Source: Paludisphaera mucosa
GTDB lineage: Bacteria; Planctomycetota; Planctomycetia; Isosphaerales; Isosphaeraceae
Assembly (NCBI RefSeq): GCF_029589435.1
Contig: NZ_JARRAG010000002.1
Span: 1,550,001 to 1,614,000 of the forward strand
Direction of reading: 5' to 3'
Length of the DNA stretch: 64,000 nucleotides
In this document: piece after piece, positions 22,549 to 30,153 of the stretch
How the letters are laid out: every line of letters starts with the position of its first letter
Position numbering within the stretch: position 1 is the first letter of the stretch
The notes under the pieces: model-generated
What the model saw: only the letters and a program-made list of their open reading frames with translations
Database searches by the model: none
Told to the model about the DNA's origin: nothing
Program-made: the position numbers and the translations under genes

Positions 22549-22809
22549 ATGCCGATGCTGAACGTACGAACCGACCCCTTCGAGTTCCGGCCGGGCAAGA
22601 CGCACCGGGAACTCGCCCAGGACATCGAGGTCCACGTCAATCGGATGGCCAACGGCCGGATCCGCGACCTCCGCGTGGACTACACCGAGGATCGCATCCT
22701 GCTCCAGGGGCGGTCGCGCACCTACCACGCCAAGCAGATCGCTCAGCAGGCGGTCCTGGACCTGACCGACGGTCATCCCCTCCTGGCGAACCAGATCGTC
22801 GTCTCCTGA
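22549..22809 (+). CDS. BON-like domain protein
   Basis: The 86-residue protein follows the BON alpha-beta pattern: an amphipathic helix (LAQDIEVHVNRMANGRIRDL), a strand pair (LRVDYTEDRILLQGRSRTYH) and a second helix (AKQIAQQAVLDLTDGHPLL) ending in a strand, NQIVVS. BON domains are associated with membranes or phospholipids, but no signal peptide or membrane segment is present, so it is predicted cytoplasmic. It sits between the ANTAR regulator and the kinase-like gene. The assignment is by secondary-structure pattern only. Confidence 0.6.
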   Translation: MPMLNVRTDPFEFRPGKTHRELAQDIEVHVNRMANGRIRDLRVDYTEDRILLQGRSRTYHAKQIAQQAVLDLTDGHPLLANQIVVS

Positions 22810-22888
22810 TCCCTCCGCCCCATCGAGGCCCGATCGCCCCGGCCGAGCCGACGCGAGCCCCGATCCAGTCCTCCACCCCGAGCCCGCC

Positions 22889-23677
22889 ATGGATGCGCCC
22901 CTGGAAGCCTGTCCCGACAGCCACCCCACGCGGTTCGATCAGCGGGAACTGCACAAGTTGCTCTGCAGCCTCAGCGACGAACTCTGCCGCCCCCTGGCCT
23001 CGCTGCGGACGGGATTCGACCTGATGCTGGGCGACGGGCCGGCCGATTTCACGGGCGACCAGAAGGGGCACGTCGCCACCATGCGGTCGCTCTGCGACGA
23101 CCTGCTCCGCCTGACCCGCAGCTACCTCGACTACGCCGAGGTCATCCGCGGCGGCCGCTCGCCGAGCCTGGGCACCTTCTCGATCCGCGCCCTGGTCTAC
23201 GAGATCGACCGCTCGTTCGGGGCGGCGGCCCGCGCCAAGGGCCTCGACTGGCGCGCCGAGGCCGTCGACGGCGACGTCCTGGTGGCGACCGACGCCACGC
23301 GCTGCCAGCAGATCTTCGCCGCCCTGGTTTCGAACGCCATCAAGTTCACCCCCGCCGGCGGCCGGGTGCACGTCGAGGGGAAGGCCGACGCCGATTCCTG
23401 GAGCCTGATCGTCTCGGACGACGGCCCGGGCGTCCCGGCCGACCAGCAGGGGCGGATCTTCGAGCCCTTCTACCGGCTGAACCGCGACGAGCATTCGTCC
23501 GCCGAGGGGAACGGCCTGGGCCTCTCGATCGGCCTGGAGCTGGCCAATCAGCTCCACGGCCGCATCCTCCTGGATTCGGACGAGGGCCGCGGGGCCGTGG
23601 TCCGCGTCGTCTTCCCCAGGACCCCGCCCGCCCCGAACTCGGCCGCCGCCGGGAAGACGCGGGCCGATCGCCCTTGA
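22889..23677 (+). CDS. histidine kinase-like protein lacking the phosphoacceptor His
   Basis: The 262-residue protein has a HisKA-like helical region (about 15-85) and an HATPase_c domain. ATP-binding boxes look intact: N box ALVSNAIKF (Asn149), G1 DDGPGVP (178-184) and G2 GNGLGLS (207-213). The H box reads LSDELCRPLASL, with Asp30 where SHELRxPL carries the phosphorylated His. No membrane segment or sensor domain is present, so it is cytoplasmic. It is 79 bases downstream of the BON-like gene and shares its neighbourhood with the ANTAR regulator. It may act as a phosphatase or scaffold. This is inference. Confidence 0.85.
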   Translation: MDAPLEACPDSHPTRFDQRELHKLLCSLSDELCRPLASLRTGFDLMLGDGPADFTGDQKGHVATMRSLCDDLLRLTRSYLDYAEVIRGGRSPSLGTFSIRALVYEIDRSFGAAARAKGLDWRAEAVDGDVLVATDATRCQQIFAALVSNAIKFTPAGGRVHVEGKADADSWSLIVSDDGPGVPADQQGRIFEPFYRLNRDEHSSAEGNGLGLSIGLELANQLHGRILLDSDEGRGAVVRVVFPRTPPAPNSAAAGKTRADRP

Positions 23678-23810
23678 CCATCCGCCCGATCGGGCGTAGC
23701 CTTCGGGGGCTTCGATCCGGAAGGAAGAGGCGCGTCGTCCGGGCCCGTCCCGCGACGGCCGCGCCAGGGTTGGTTCGATCAGCCCACCCCAGGGAGGGGG
23801 GACCGATCGC

Positions 23811-24692
23811 ATGCGGCGCAAGGGCCTGATCGCCTTCGTCGGCGTCCTGATCTGGATGCTCCCGGCGCTCCCGGGGTGCAGCTGGGCGGGCGCGCGCCGG
23901 GGTTCGAAAGACTCCCTGAGCCCCGAGAAAGCCGCCCAGGCCAAGGCGGTCAGCGAGCGCGCGCAGGCGGCCGTCGACGCCGGCGACCTGACGACCGCCG
24001 AGGCCGAACTCGCCCAGCTCGTGGCGATCTCGCCCGGATCGCCCGAGGGATATCAGCGCCTGGGCGCGGTGCTCCAGCTCCGGGGCCGTCCCGCCGAGGC
24101 CGAGACCTGCTTCCGCAAGGCGCTCGACCTGGACCCCGATTTCGTCGGGGCCTTGATCGGACTGAGCCGGATCGAGGCGGCCCGCGGCCAGCTCGACTCG
24201 GCCCTCAAGCGGCTGGAGACGGCCATCGAGATCGAGCCCCACGACGCCGCCGGGCACCTCACGCTGGCCCAGGTGCTCGAAGCCCTGGGGAGGACCGACG
24301 ACGGCCTCGCCGCCTATTATCGCGCCCTGAAGGCCGACCCCTTCCTGATCGAGGCCAATCGCCGGATCGCCGCGATCCAGCTCTCGCGCAACGAGGCCGA
24401 TCAGGCCCTGGTGCGGCTGGACCAGACGATCGAGACCAACCCCGGCGACGCCGAGTCCGTCTTCCTCCGCGGCCGCGCCCACCTGGCCCTGCACCACGTG
24501 CCGCAGGCGGTCGACGACCTCCGCACCGCCTCCCAGCACCTGCCCGACCGCCCTGACGTGCACCTCGCGCTCGCCCACGCCCTCGACGCCGCCCGCCGCC
24601 CCGCCGACGCCCTGCAGGCCGCCGAGAACGCCCTCCGCCTGGCCCCCGGCGACGTCGAGGCCCTCAACCTCAGCGAACGCCTCCGCCGCTGA
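23811..24692 (+). CDS. TPR-repeat lipoprotein
   Basis: The 293-residue protein starts with a lipoprotein signal, LIWMLPALPGC, the Cys being the expected lipid anchor. TPR-like helical pairs follow over most of the length (for example PEGYQRLGAVLQLRGRPAEAETCFRKALDLDPD, split over two helices). It is probably attached to a membrane and facing the periplasm, and works as a protein-binding scaffold. Spacing from the kinase-like gene is about 130 bases, so co-transcription is uncertain. It converges on the DksA-type gene with 26 bases between them. Confidence 0.85.
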   Translation: MRRKGLIAFVGVLIWMLPALPGCSWAGARRGSKDSLSPEKAAQAKAVSERAQAAVDAGDLTTAEAELAQLVAISPGSPEGYQRLGAVLQLRGRPAEAETCFRKALDLDPDFVGALIGLSRIEAARGQLDSALKRLETAIEIEPHDAAGHLTLAQVLEALGRTDDGLAAYYRALKADPFLIEANRRIAAIQLSRNEADQALVRLDQTIETNPGDAESVFLRGRAHLALHHVPQAVDDLRTASQHLPDRPDVHLALAHALDAARRPADALQAAENALRLAPGDVEALNLSERLRR

Positions 24693-24718
24693 CGCGGCGG
24701 GGGACGTCCATCGAGGGA

Positions 24719-25504
24719 TCAACGACCGACGGACTTCTCGCCGCGTCCGGACCGGGGGGCGCGGCCGCCGCCGGCCTTGCGGCCGCCGGTCCTGGCTCCG
24801 CCGCCTTTGGCGGGCGAGGGATCGGCGGGCGCGTCCTCGTGGTCGTCGTCCGCCGCCTGGTCGAAGTCGCCGTTGGCCGTGGCGTCTTCCAGGTCGCCGA
24901 CGTCGGGATCGCCGTCGCCGATGTTGGTGCCGGCCAGCCCGCCGATCGCGGTGCCTCCGCCGGCGGTGCCGGCCGCGTGGACGTCCTGATCCCGACCCCG
25001 CCTCGGCGCGGCGTCGGTCGCGGCGTCGTCGAGGTCTTCCGCTGCCGTGTCGTCGTCCTCGTCGCCTTGGCGGAGTTCGAGTCCGACCATGCCGCCCTGG
25101 GGTCGGCCGTTGTTCAGGTTGACGTCGGCCCCGTCGGCGACCGCGGCCGAGCACGGGGTGCAGTAGCGCGTGTAGGGGAGGACTTCGAGCCGCTCCTCCA
25201 GGATCGCCTCGCCGCACCGTTCGCAGAGCCCGTACTCGTCGCGATCGAGCCGGCCCAGCGCGTCGCGGATCTCCAGGCGGATGTACGCCTCGTTCTCGAA
25301 CAGGGTCGCGTTCAACTCCTGCATGTACTGCTCGGTGCCGAGGTCGCCCAGATGCATCGGGGCGCCGGACAGGTCGCCGCCCGACTCGCCCCCCAGGCCC
25401 TTGCGGGTCTGTTCCTCCAGGCTCTGGAGGTCGCCCCGCACCCGCGCGTCCATCGTCTCCAAGATGCGTCGAAACTGCTCGGTCCGCTTCCGGGTCGTCG
25501 CCAT
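24719..25504 (-). CDS. TraR/DksA-type C4 zinc-finger protein with long disordered tail
   Basis: The first 130 of 261 residues look like a DksA/TraR protein: a coiled coil (RRILETMDARVRGDLQSLEEQT) and the zinc finger CERCGEAI-x13-YCTPC. DksA binds RNA polymerase through its secondary channel. Here the coiled-coil tip has no obvious DxxDxA motif. Residues after about 150 are low complexity: first acidic (EDDDTAAEDLDDAATD), then Gly-rich, finally strongly basic (GGRKAGGGRAPRSGR). The tail is unusual for the family and may bind nucleic acid. It is divergent from no gene; the phosphatase gene lies upstream on the same strand. Confidence 0.88.
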   Translation of the reverse strand: MATTRKRTEQFRRILETMDARVRGDLQSLEEQTRKGLGGESGGDLSGAPMHLGDLGTEQYMQELNATLFENEAYIRLEIRDALGRLDRDEYGLCERCGEAILEERLEVLPYTRYCTPCSAAVADGADVNLNNGRPQGGMVGLELRQGDEDDDTAAEDLDDAATDAAPRRGRDQDVHAAGTAGGGTAIGGLAGTNIGDGDPDVGDLEDATANGDFDQAADDDHEDAPADPSPAKGGGARTGGRKAGGGRAPRSGRGEKSVGR

Positions 25505-25584
25505 GATCGCCTCGCTCCCTGGGGCTCGTCCGCCTGGTGGTGTCGAAAGGACGGCCCCCTCTCTTGCATCCGACGTGCCGCGGA

Positions 25585-26187
25585 TCAGGGCGGCGAGCCT
25601 CGAAAATCCTCGTCGTTCCAGACCCGGATGTTCGGCTCGCCGCAGTCGTGGTCGAAGCTCAGGATGCTGACCGAGGCCGTCGTCAGGGCGAGCCGGCTGG
25701 CGGCGTGGATCTCCAGCCCGACCCAGCGCACCGCCAGGCCGCGGAGGATGTGTCCGTGCGCGAAGACCAGGACGTCGCCCCCGGCCTCGCGGAGCCGGCC
25801 GACCACCCGATCGGTCCGCGCGGCCACGTCCTGGGGCGAGTCACCCTCGGGACAGCCGTCGCGGAAGACGTCCCAGCCAGGCCGCCGGCGACGGATCTCG
25901 GCCGTGGTCAGGCCCTCGTACGCACCGTAGCGGAACTCGACGAGGTCGGGATCGACCACGGCCGCGTCGCCGAAGCCGGCCAGCTCGCACGTCCGTCGCG
26001 CCCGCAGCAGCGGGCTGGTGAGCACGAGCGCGAACTCCCTCCCCTGCAACCCCGCCGCCAGCCGTCGGGCGTCGGCCTCGCCCCGCTCGGTCAACGCGAC
26101 GTCCGTCAGGCTCGTGTGCCGGCCCGTCGCCGACCACTCCGTCTCGCCGTGACGCACCAGCACGATCCGCGGCAGCCGCTCGGACAT
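25585..26187 (-). CDS. histidine phosphatase family protein
   Basis: The 200-residue protein carries the phosphoglycerate-mutase-like signature LVRHGETEWSATGRHTSLTD with the catalytic RHG, the second Arg in TSPLLRARRTCELAG, the catalytic Glu in EFRYGAYEG and the second His in VFAHGHILRGLA. This cofactor-independent phosphatase fold covers many substrates (sugar phosphates, cobalamin or nucleotide intermediates), so the specific role is unknown. The length is normal. It is 80 bases upstream of the DksA-type gene on the same strand. Confidence 0.93.
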   Translation of the reverse strand: MSERLPRIVLVRHGETEWSATGRHTSLTDVALTERGEADARRLAAGLQGREFALVLTSPLLRARRTCELAGFGDAAVVDPDLVEFRYGAYEGLTTAEIRRRRPGWDVFRDGCPEGDSPQDVAARTDRVVGRLREAGGDVLVFAHGHILRGLAVRWVGLEIHAASRLALTTASVSILSFDHDCGEPNIRVWNDEDFRGSPP

Positions 26188-26399
26188 CGACGAACCTCCA
26201 GAATGCCGAAACTCGCGGCCGAGGCCGCCGAATCGTCAGCCGCCGGCGCTCGATCCCGGGGATTCCGGACCGGCGGGCCTCGCAGAGCGATCATCGTAGG
26301 AAATCTTGATGCATGACGCCAGCGACGGTGCGAAGGCACGTCGAAACGGGCCTGTCGACGGACCTCGGCCGACTCACCCGCCGACGGAGACGGCCTTCA

Positions 26400-27263
26400 T
26401 CACGCCTCGGCGGCGACGGGGTTCTGGAGGACGCCGAGGCCGTCGATCTCGACCTCGACGGAGTCGCCGGGCTTGAGCCAGACGGGGGGCTTGCGGGCCA
26501 TGCCGACGCCGGGGGGGGTGCCGGTGAAGATGAGGTCCCCGGGGAGCAGCGTCATGATGTTCGAGAGGTAAGAGACCAGCTCGGCGATCGGGAAGATGAA
26601 CTGCGCGGTGGACGAATCCTGCATCGTCCGGCCGTTGAGGCGCAGGCGGATGCCGAGGGCCTGGGGGTCGGGGATTTCGTCGGCGGTGGTGAGGAACGGG
26701 CCGGTGGGGGCGAAGGTGTCGAAGGTCTTGCCGGCGGTCCATTGCTTGGCCGGCTTGTTGAGCTGCCAGTCCCGCGCCGAGACGTCATGGCCGGGCATGT
26801 AACCGCCGACGTGCTTCAACGCCCACTCGCGGGGGATCCGCCGGCCGCCGCGGCCGATGACGACCACCAGCTCGGCTTCGTAGTCGACCTCGGCGCTCTC
26901 GGGGGGCAGGACGATCGCGTCGCCGTGGGCGATCAGCGTGTTGGGGTACTTGCTGAACAGGACCGGCTCGGGGGGGATCGCCGCGCCGCTCTCGATGGCG
27001 TGATCGCGATAGTTCAGGCCGATGCAGAGGATCTTCTGGGGGTCGGGGATCGGCGGCAGGAGTTTCGCCGTCGCCGGATCCAGGACGGCGCCGGCCTCCT
27101 TCGTGACCTCGCCGGCGCGGCGGACGCCGTCGGGTCCCAGGGCGAGGATCGCCTTGAGGCTCGCGGGCAGGGCCGGGTCGGCCGCGTTCAGGTCAATGTA
27201 GCCGTCCTGGCGGACGCCGCAGGCGCGCGGCCCTCGATCGGTCTCGACGGTGACGAAGCGCAC
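26400..27263 (-). CDS. fumarylacetoacetate hydrolase (FAH) family protein
   Basis: The 287-residue protein has the FAH C-terminal fold. It shows the entry IPDPQKILCIGLNYRDHA, metal ligands in PPESAEVDYEAELVVVIG (Glu pair plus a later Asp in HVGGYMPGHDVSARDWQ), the GKTFDTFAPTGPFL loop and the FTGTPPGVG end. Family members are hydrolases, isomerases or decarboxylases of 2-oxo acids, often in aromatic degradation. No aromatic-degradation genes are adjacent. It is 48 bases downstream of the NagB-like gene and probably shares its transcript. Confidence 0.93.
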   Translation of the reverse strand: MRFVTVETDRGPRACGVRQDGYIDLNAADPALPASLKAILALGPDGVRRAGEVTKEAGAVLDPATAKLLPPIPDPQKILCIGLNYRDHAIESGAAIPPEPVLFSKYPNTLIAHGDAIVLPPESAEVDYEAELVVVIGRGGRRIPREWALKHVGGYMPGHDVSARDWQLNKPAKQWTAGKTFDTFAPTGPFLTTADEIPDPQALGIRLRLNGRTMQDSSTAQFIFPIAELVSYLSNIMTLLPGDLIFTGTPPGVGMARKPPVWLKPGDSVEVEIDGLGVLQNPVAAEA

Positions 27264-27311
27264 GGTTACGGCTCCCTTCCCGAGGGCGATGGGTTGGCGG
27301 TCGGATGCGGA

Positions 27312-28106
27312 TCAGGATTCGAGGACGAGCCGGGCGGCGTCGCGGTCCAGGTAGAGCGTCGCGCCCCGGCGGCGGCGGAGGGCCGTCGCGGGGCAGGCCT
27401 CGGAGATCGGGCCGCGGAGCGTGGCCAGGACGGCGTCGGCCTTGCGCGGGCCGACCACGACCACGGAGACGACGGCCGCCCGCAGCAGCGCGGGGACCGT
27501 CAGCGTGTAGGCGTGCGTGGGGACGTCGGCGAGCGCGTCGAAGCAGCCGTCGTGGACCTGCTGCTCGCGGCAGGACGCGTCCAGCCGCACGACCTTGACC
27601 AGGAGCGGGTCGAGGAAGTCGGCGACGGGCGGGTCGTTGAACGCCAGGTGGCCGTTCTCGCCGATCCCCGCGCAGACGACGTCGGTGGGGTAGCGAAGGA
27701 GGATCTCCTCGTACGCCAGGCAGGCCAGCAGGGGCCGCTCGGCCTGCTCGCCGGGGATCAGGTGCAGGCCCTCCAGGTCGACGAGGCCGAAGAGGTGCTC
27801 GTGGAGGTAGCGCCTGAAGGAGGCCGGGTGATCGGCCGTCAGGCCCAGGTACTCGTCCATGTGGAAGCCGGCCACTCGGGACCAGTCGACGCCTTCGGCC
27901 GCCACGAGCCCGGCGAGGAACTCGTTCTGGCTGGGCGCGGCGGCGAAGATCACGTTGGCCTTGCCGGCCGTCTCCTGGCGGGCGGCGATCGCGAGGGCGA
28001 CGGCCGCGGCGGCGGCCCTGCCGGCCTGGCCGCGATCCTCGTAGACCAGGACGTCGAGTTCGTCGACGGTGAAGCGGGCGACGGGGGCGGGAGGGGGCGG
28101 GGTCAT
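27312..28106 (-). CDS. glucosamine-6-phosphate deaminase-like protein
   Basis: The 264-residue protein matches NagB/6-phosphogluconolactonase-fold deaminases: AAAPSQNEFLAGL (phosphate loop), FHMDEYLGL with the catalytic Asp, GIGENGHLAFNDP with the His of the proton relay, and the TLTVPALLRA strand. The enzyme converts glucosamine-6-phosphate to fructose-6-phosphate in amino-sugar use. ATG 28106 was chosen because the homologous region begins there; the open frame extends further upstream. The next gene on the strand encodes the FAH protein. Confidence 0.88.
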   Translation of the reverse strand: MTPPPPAPVARFTVDELDVLVYEDRGQAGRAAAAAVALAIAARQETAGKANVIFAAAPSQNEFLAGLVAAEGVDWSRVAGFHMDEYLGLTADHPASFRRYLHEHLFGLVDLEGLHLIPGEQAERPLLACLAYEEILLRYPTDVVCAGIGENGHLAFNDPPVADFLDPLLVKVVRLDASCREQQVHDGCFDALADVPTHAYTLTVPALLRAAVVSVVVVGPRKADAVLATLRGPISEACPATALRRRRGATLYLDRDAARLVLES

Positions 28107-28293
28107 CGTGGGCGGCTGGCCTCGGTCGTCCAACGTCGGGCGGTTCGGGTCGTCTTCCGGAAGAAAGAGACGATAGCCGAATCGGCCCGCGTCCGCCACC
28201 GTTCGGCGTCGGACGTCGCGCCAGGCTGCAACCCATCTCGAAGAGGATGGGGCTCGAATCCGTCGCAACGCCGATGGCGTCCAGGCCCGTCTT

Positions 28294-28345
28294 CCCCCTC
28301 ATCCGGCCCTGTCGGGCCACCTTCCCCCGCGAAGGGAGGAAGGCC
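28294..28345 (+). repeat. palindromic intergenic repeat (CCTCATCCGGCCC type)
   Basis: The segment contains GGCCC-TGTC-GGGCC followed by CCTTCC...GGAAGG with an inner CCC/GGG, a compound palindrome. The layout resembles short dispersed hairpin repeats found in several GC-rich genomes. A related single hairpin occurs at 57130. Family membership is inference. Confidence 0.4.
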
Positions 28346-28356
28346 GTGATGAGGGA

Positions 28357-28587
28357 TCAGGAGAGGACCATCTCGCGGGCGGGGCGGCGGTTTTTGGGGC
28401 CCCGGAGTTCTTCGCAGAGCTTCTGGCATTCGACGAGGTCGCCGATCAGGGAATCGGCGAGGAAGGCCTGGGTGGGGTCGTCGCTGGCCCACTGGAGCTG
28501 GTCGTGGCACTGCGACATGTGTTCGAGCAAATCCTTCATCCACAATAGGGTGTGTCGCCGATTTCTCATCGTGGGACGATCCTTCAT
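28357..28587 (-). CDS. small helical protein, unknown function
   Basis: The 76-residue product is mostly helical: HTLLWMKDLLEHMSQCHDQLQWASDD, then FLADSLIGDLVECQKLCEELRG, with a short basic C terminus. The start may be the first ATG or Met7. It has two Cys, His and many charged residues, and no known domain. Codon use fits the neighbours. It is the only gene in this gap and is transcribed away from the cytidylate-kinase-like gene. Confidence 0.6.
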   Translation of the reverse strand: MKDRPTMRNRRHTLLWMKDLLEHMSQCHDQLQWASDDPTQAFLADSLIGDLVECQKLCEELRGPKNRRPAREMVLS

Positions 28588-28936
28588 CCGGGTCCATCGT
28601 GATCGGGGGAACGCGGCCGATCCGCAATCGCGGGGCCGCCGACTCGTCCGGCCCTCGTCTGCTGACGTCGCTCACCAAGAGCAAGCCGCGTGCCGCTACC
28701 TGTCGCGGTCATCGCGCCGGCGCAGAACTCCTGGGCGGATCGGAACTTGAGCGAAAATCGACAATTTCCGCGAGTTCTTTCCGATCCCTCGCCGTTCTTG
28801 TAAGAGTTACACATCGGGGCCAAGTCGGTCGGAACGTCCTGGTTCCACGCCGCATGCCGGCGGGTCGGCGGCTTTTCAACGGCCCGCCGATGCCCTAGAG
28901 TGTCAGGAAGACCAGGCCCTCAGGAGGCACGGACAG
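28588..28936 (+). other. 349-base divergent intergenic region with a plus-strand promoter candidate
   Basis: TTTTCA (28873-28878) and TAGAGT (28896-28901), 17 bases apart, form a reasonable promoter for the gene at 28937. An inverted repeat TCGGCGG/CCGCCGA (28865-28890) overlaps the -35 and spacer and could be an operator. The AT-rich stretch near 28748-28775 could hold the promoter of the minus-strand gene. No tRNA or coding sequence is seen. Confidence 0.35.
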
Positions 28937-29848
28937 ATGGGCGCGTGGGAACCATTCTCGATCTCGACTTCGGAGACCCCGCCGCCGGCGGCCGATCGGG
29001 GCTGGGGCGGGCTCGGCGAGTGGCCCCGTTCCGTCGTGCGCTGGCTGTTCGGCTGGGGCGAGGACGAGCGCGAGCTGCCGCTGGCGATCGGCGGCTCGGC
29101 GCGGTTCCAGAACATCTGCATCAGCCGCGAGGCGGGCGCCGGCGGCGGCGCGATCGCGCGGATGGTGGGCCGTCGGCTGGGCTGGAAGGTGTTCGACCAC
29201 GAGCTGCTGGAGGCCATCGCCCACCGGATGCAGACGACGGTCGACGAGGTCCGAACGTTCGACGAGCTGGCCCCGAGCGTCATCCAGGACTGGCTCCTGC
29301 CGCTCCGCGAGGAGCATTACGCCCCCCAGGAAGCCTATCTCGACCACCTGGCGAAGTTGCTGGAGGCCATCGGTCGCGCCGGCCAGTCGGTGCTCGTGGG
29401 CCGGGGCGGCGGATTCCTGCTGCCGCGCGACGCGACGTTGTCGGTGCGGATCGTCGCCCCGCTGAAGGCGCGGGCCTACCGCCTGGGCGAGCGGATGGGG
29501 GTCTCGCCGCGGACGGCGCGACGGGCCGCGAAAGACCTGGACGCCCGCCGGGCGGCGTTCGAACGGACGATGCACCGGGTCAACAGCGCCGACCCGCACA
29601 ACTACGACCTGGTGCTGGACTCGAACAGCCTGGGCCTGGAGATCGCCGCCGAGGTGATCATCCGGGCCGTCGAGGCCGGCCGGCCGGCCTCGACGATCGC
29701 CGCGTCCGCCCCCGGGGCCTCGCCCTGGACGGTCCCCCCGGTCTCGCGGCCGGCCGCCGCGCCCGATCGGCCCGTGACGACCTCCGCGACTCCCCCGCCC
29801 GCCGCGCCGCCGAGCGTCGTTCCCGACGTGCTGGACCGCCCCGCCTGA
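28937..29848 (+). CDS. cytidylate kinase-like family protein
   Basis: The 303-residue protein has the P-loop fold of the cytidylate-kinase-like family. ISREAGAGGGAIARMVGRRLG is a variant nucleotide-binding loop; it continues with LGWKVFDHELLEAIA, GQSVLVGRGGGFLL and the LID-like region HRVNSADPHNYDLVLDS. A Trp-rich N-terminal region of about 55 residues and a Pro-rich C terminus are additions. The substrate is not known to be CMP. AGGAGG precedes the ATG. It is followed by a short minus-strand gene. Confidence 0.85.
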   Translation: MGAWEPFSISTSETPPPAADRGWGGLGEWPRSVVRWLFGWGEDERELPLAIGGSARFQNICISREAGAGGGAIARMVGRRLGWKVFDHELLEAIAHRMQTTVDEVRTFDELAPSVIQDWLLPLREEHYAPQEAYLDHLAKLLEAIGRAGQSVLVGRGGGFLLPRDATLSVRIVAPLKARAYRLGERMGVSPRTARRAAKDLDARRAAFERTMHRVNSADPHNYDLVLDSNSLGLEIAAEVIIRAVEAGRPASTIAASAPGASPWTVPPVSRPAAAPDRPVTTSATPPPAAPPSVVPDVLDRPA

Positions 29849-29888
29849 GCCGGGACGATCCCCGCCGCGGTCGGCGGCGTCGGACGGT

Positions 29889-30017
29889 TCACGACCCGGT
29901 CGGTGGCCTGCCGATCGGGGTCGGGATCGGCTTGGGAGGGGTGATGATCGTCTCCTTCTTGGCGGGCTCGGTCTCGGGCTTCGGCTTGGTCGTCGAATTG
30001 GACTGGGTCGCGGCCAT
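29889..30017 (-). CDS. 42-residue Pro/Thr/Lys-rich small protein
   Basis: A 43-codon frame on the minus strand starts ATG and is preceded by AGGAG at a suitable distance. The product begins MAATQSNSTTKPKPETEP and ends TPIGRPPTGS. It is rich in Pro, Thr and Lys and probably disordered. Codons follow the genome's GC-rich third-position habit, for example GAG, AAG and ATC. It is too short for most gene finders. The case rests on the ribosome site and codon use only. Confidence 0.5.
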   Translation of the reverse strand: MAATQSNSTTKPKPETEPAKKETIITPPKPIPTPIGRPPTGS

Positions 30018-30153
30018 CGATGGCTCCTGTCGCGGATTCAGGCGGAGGGGTCTCATCCCGGGTGCTCGGGACCTCGCGAGGTCCGTACGACGGGAACCTA
30101 CGGGGCCCCGGGCGTTTCCTTACAAACGAGCCGGGCGACGGGCGTGGGCCGGG

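Noticed and set aside
27312-28106. Loss of a catalytic residue in the NagB-like deaminase (GIGENGH versus GVGNDGH)
   Set aside because: Asn at that position also occurs in other NagB-type enzymes that I recall, so it is not treated as a defect.
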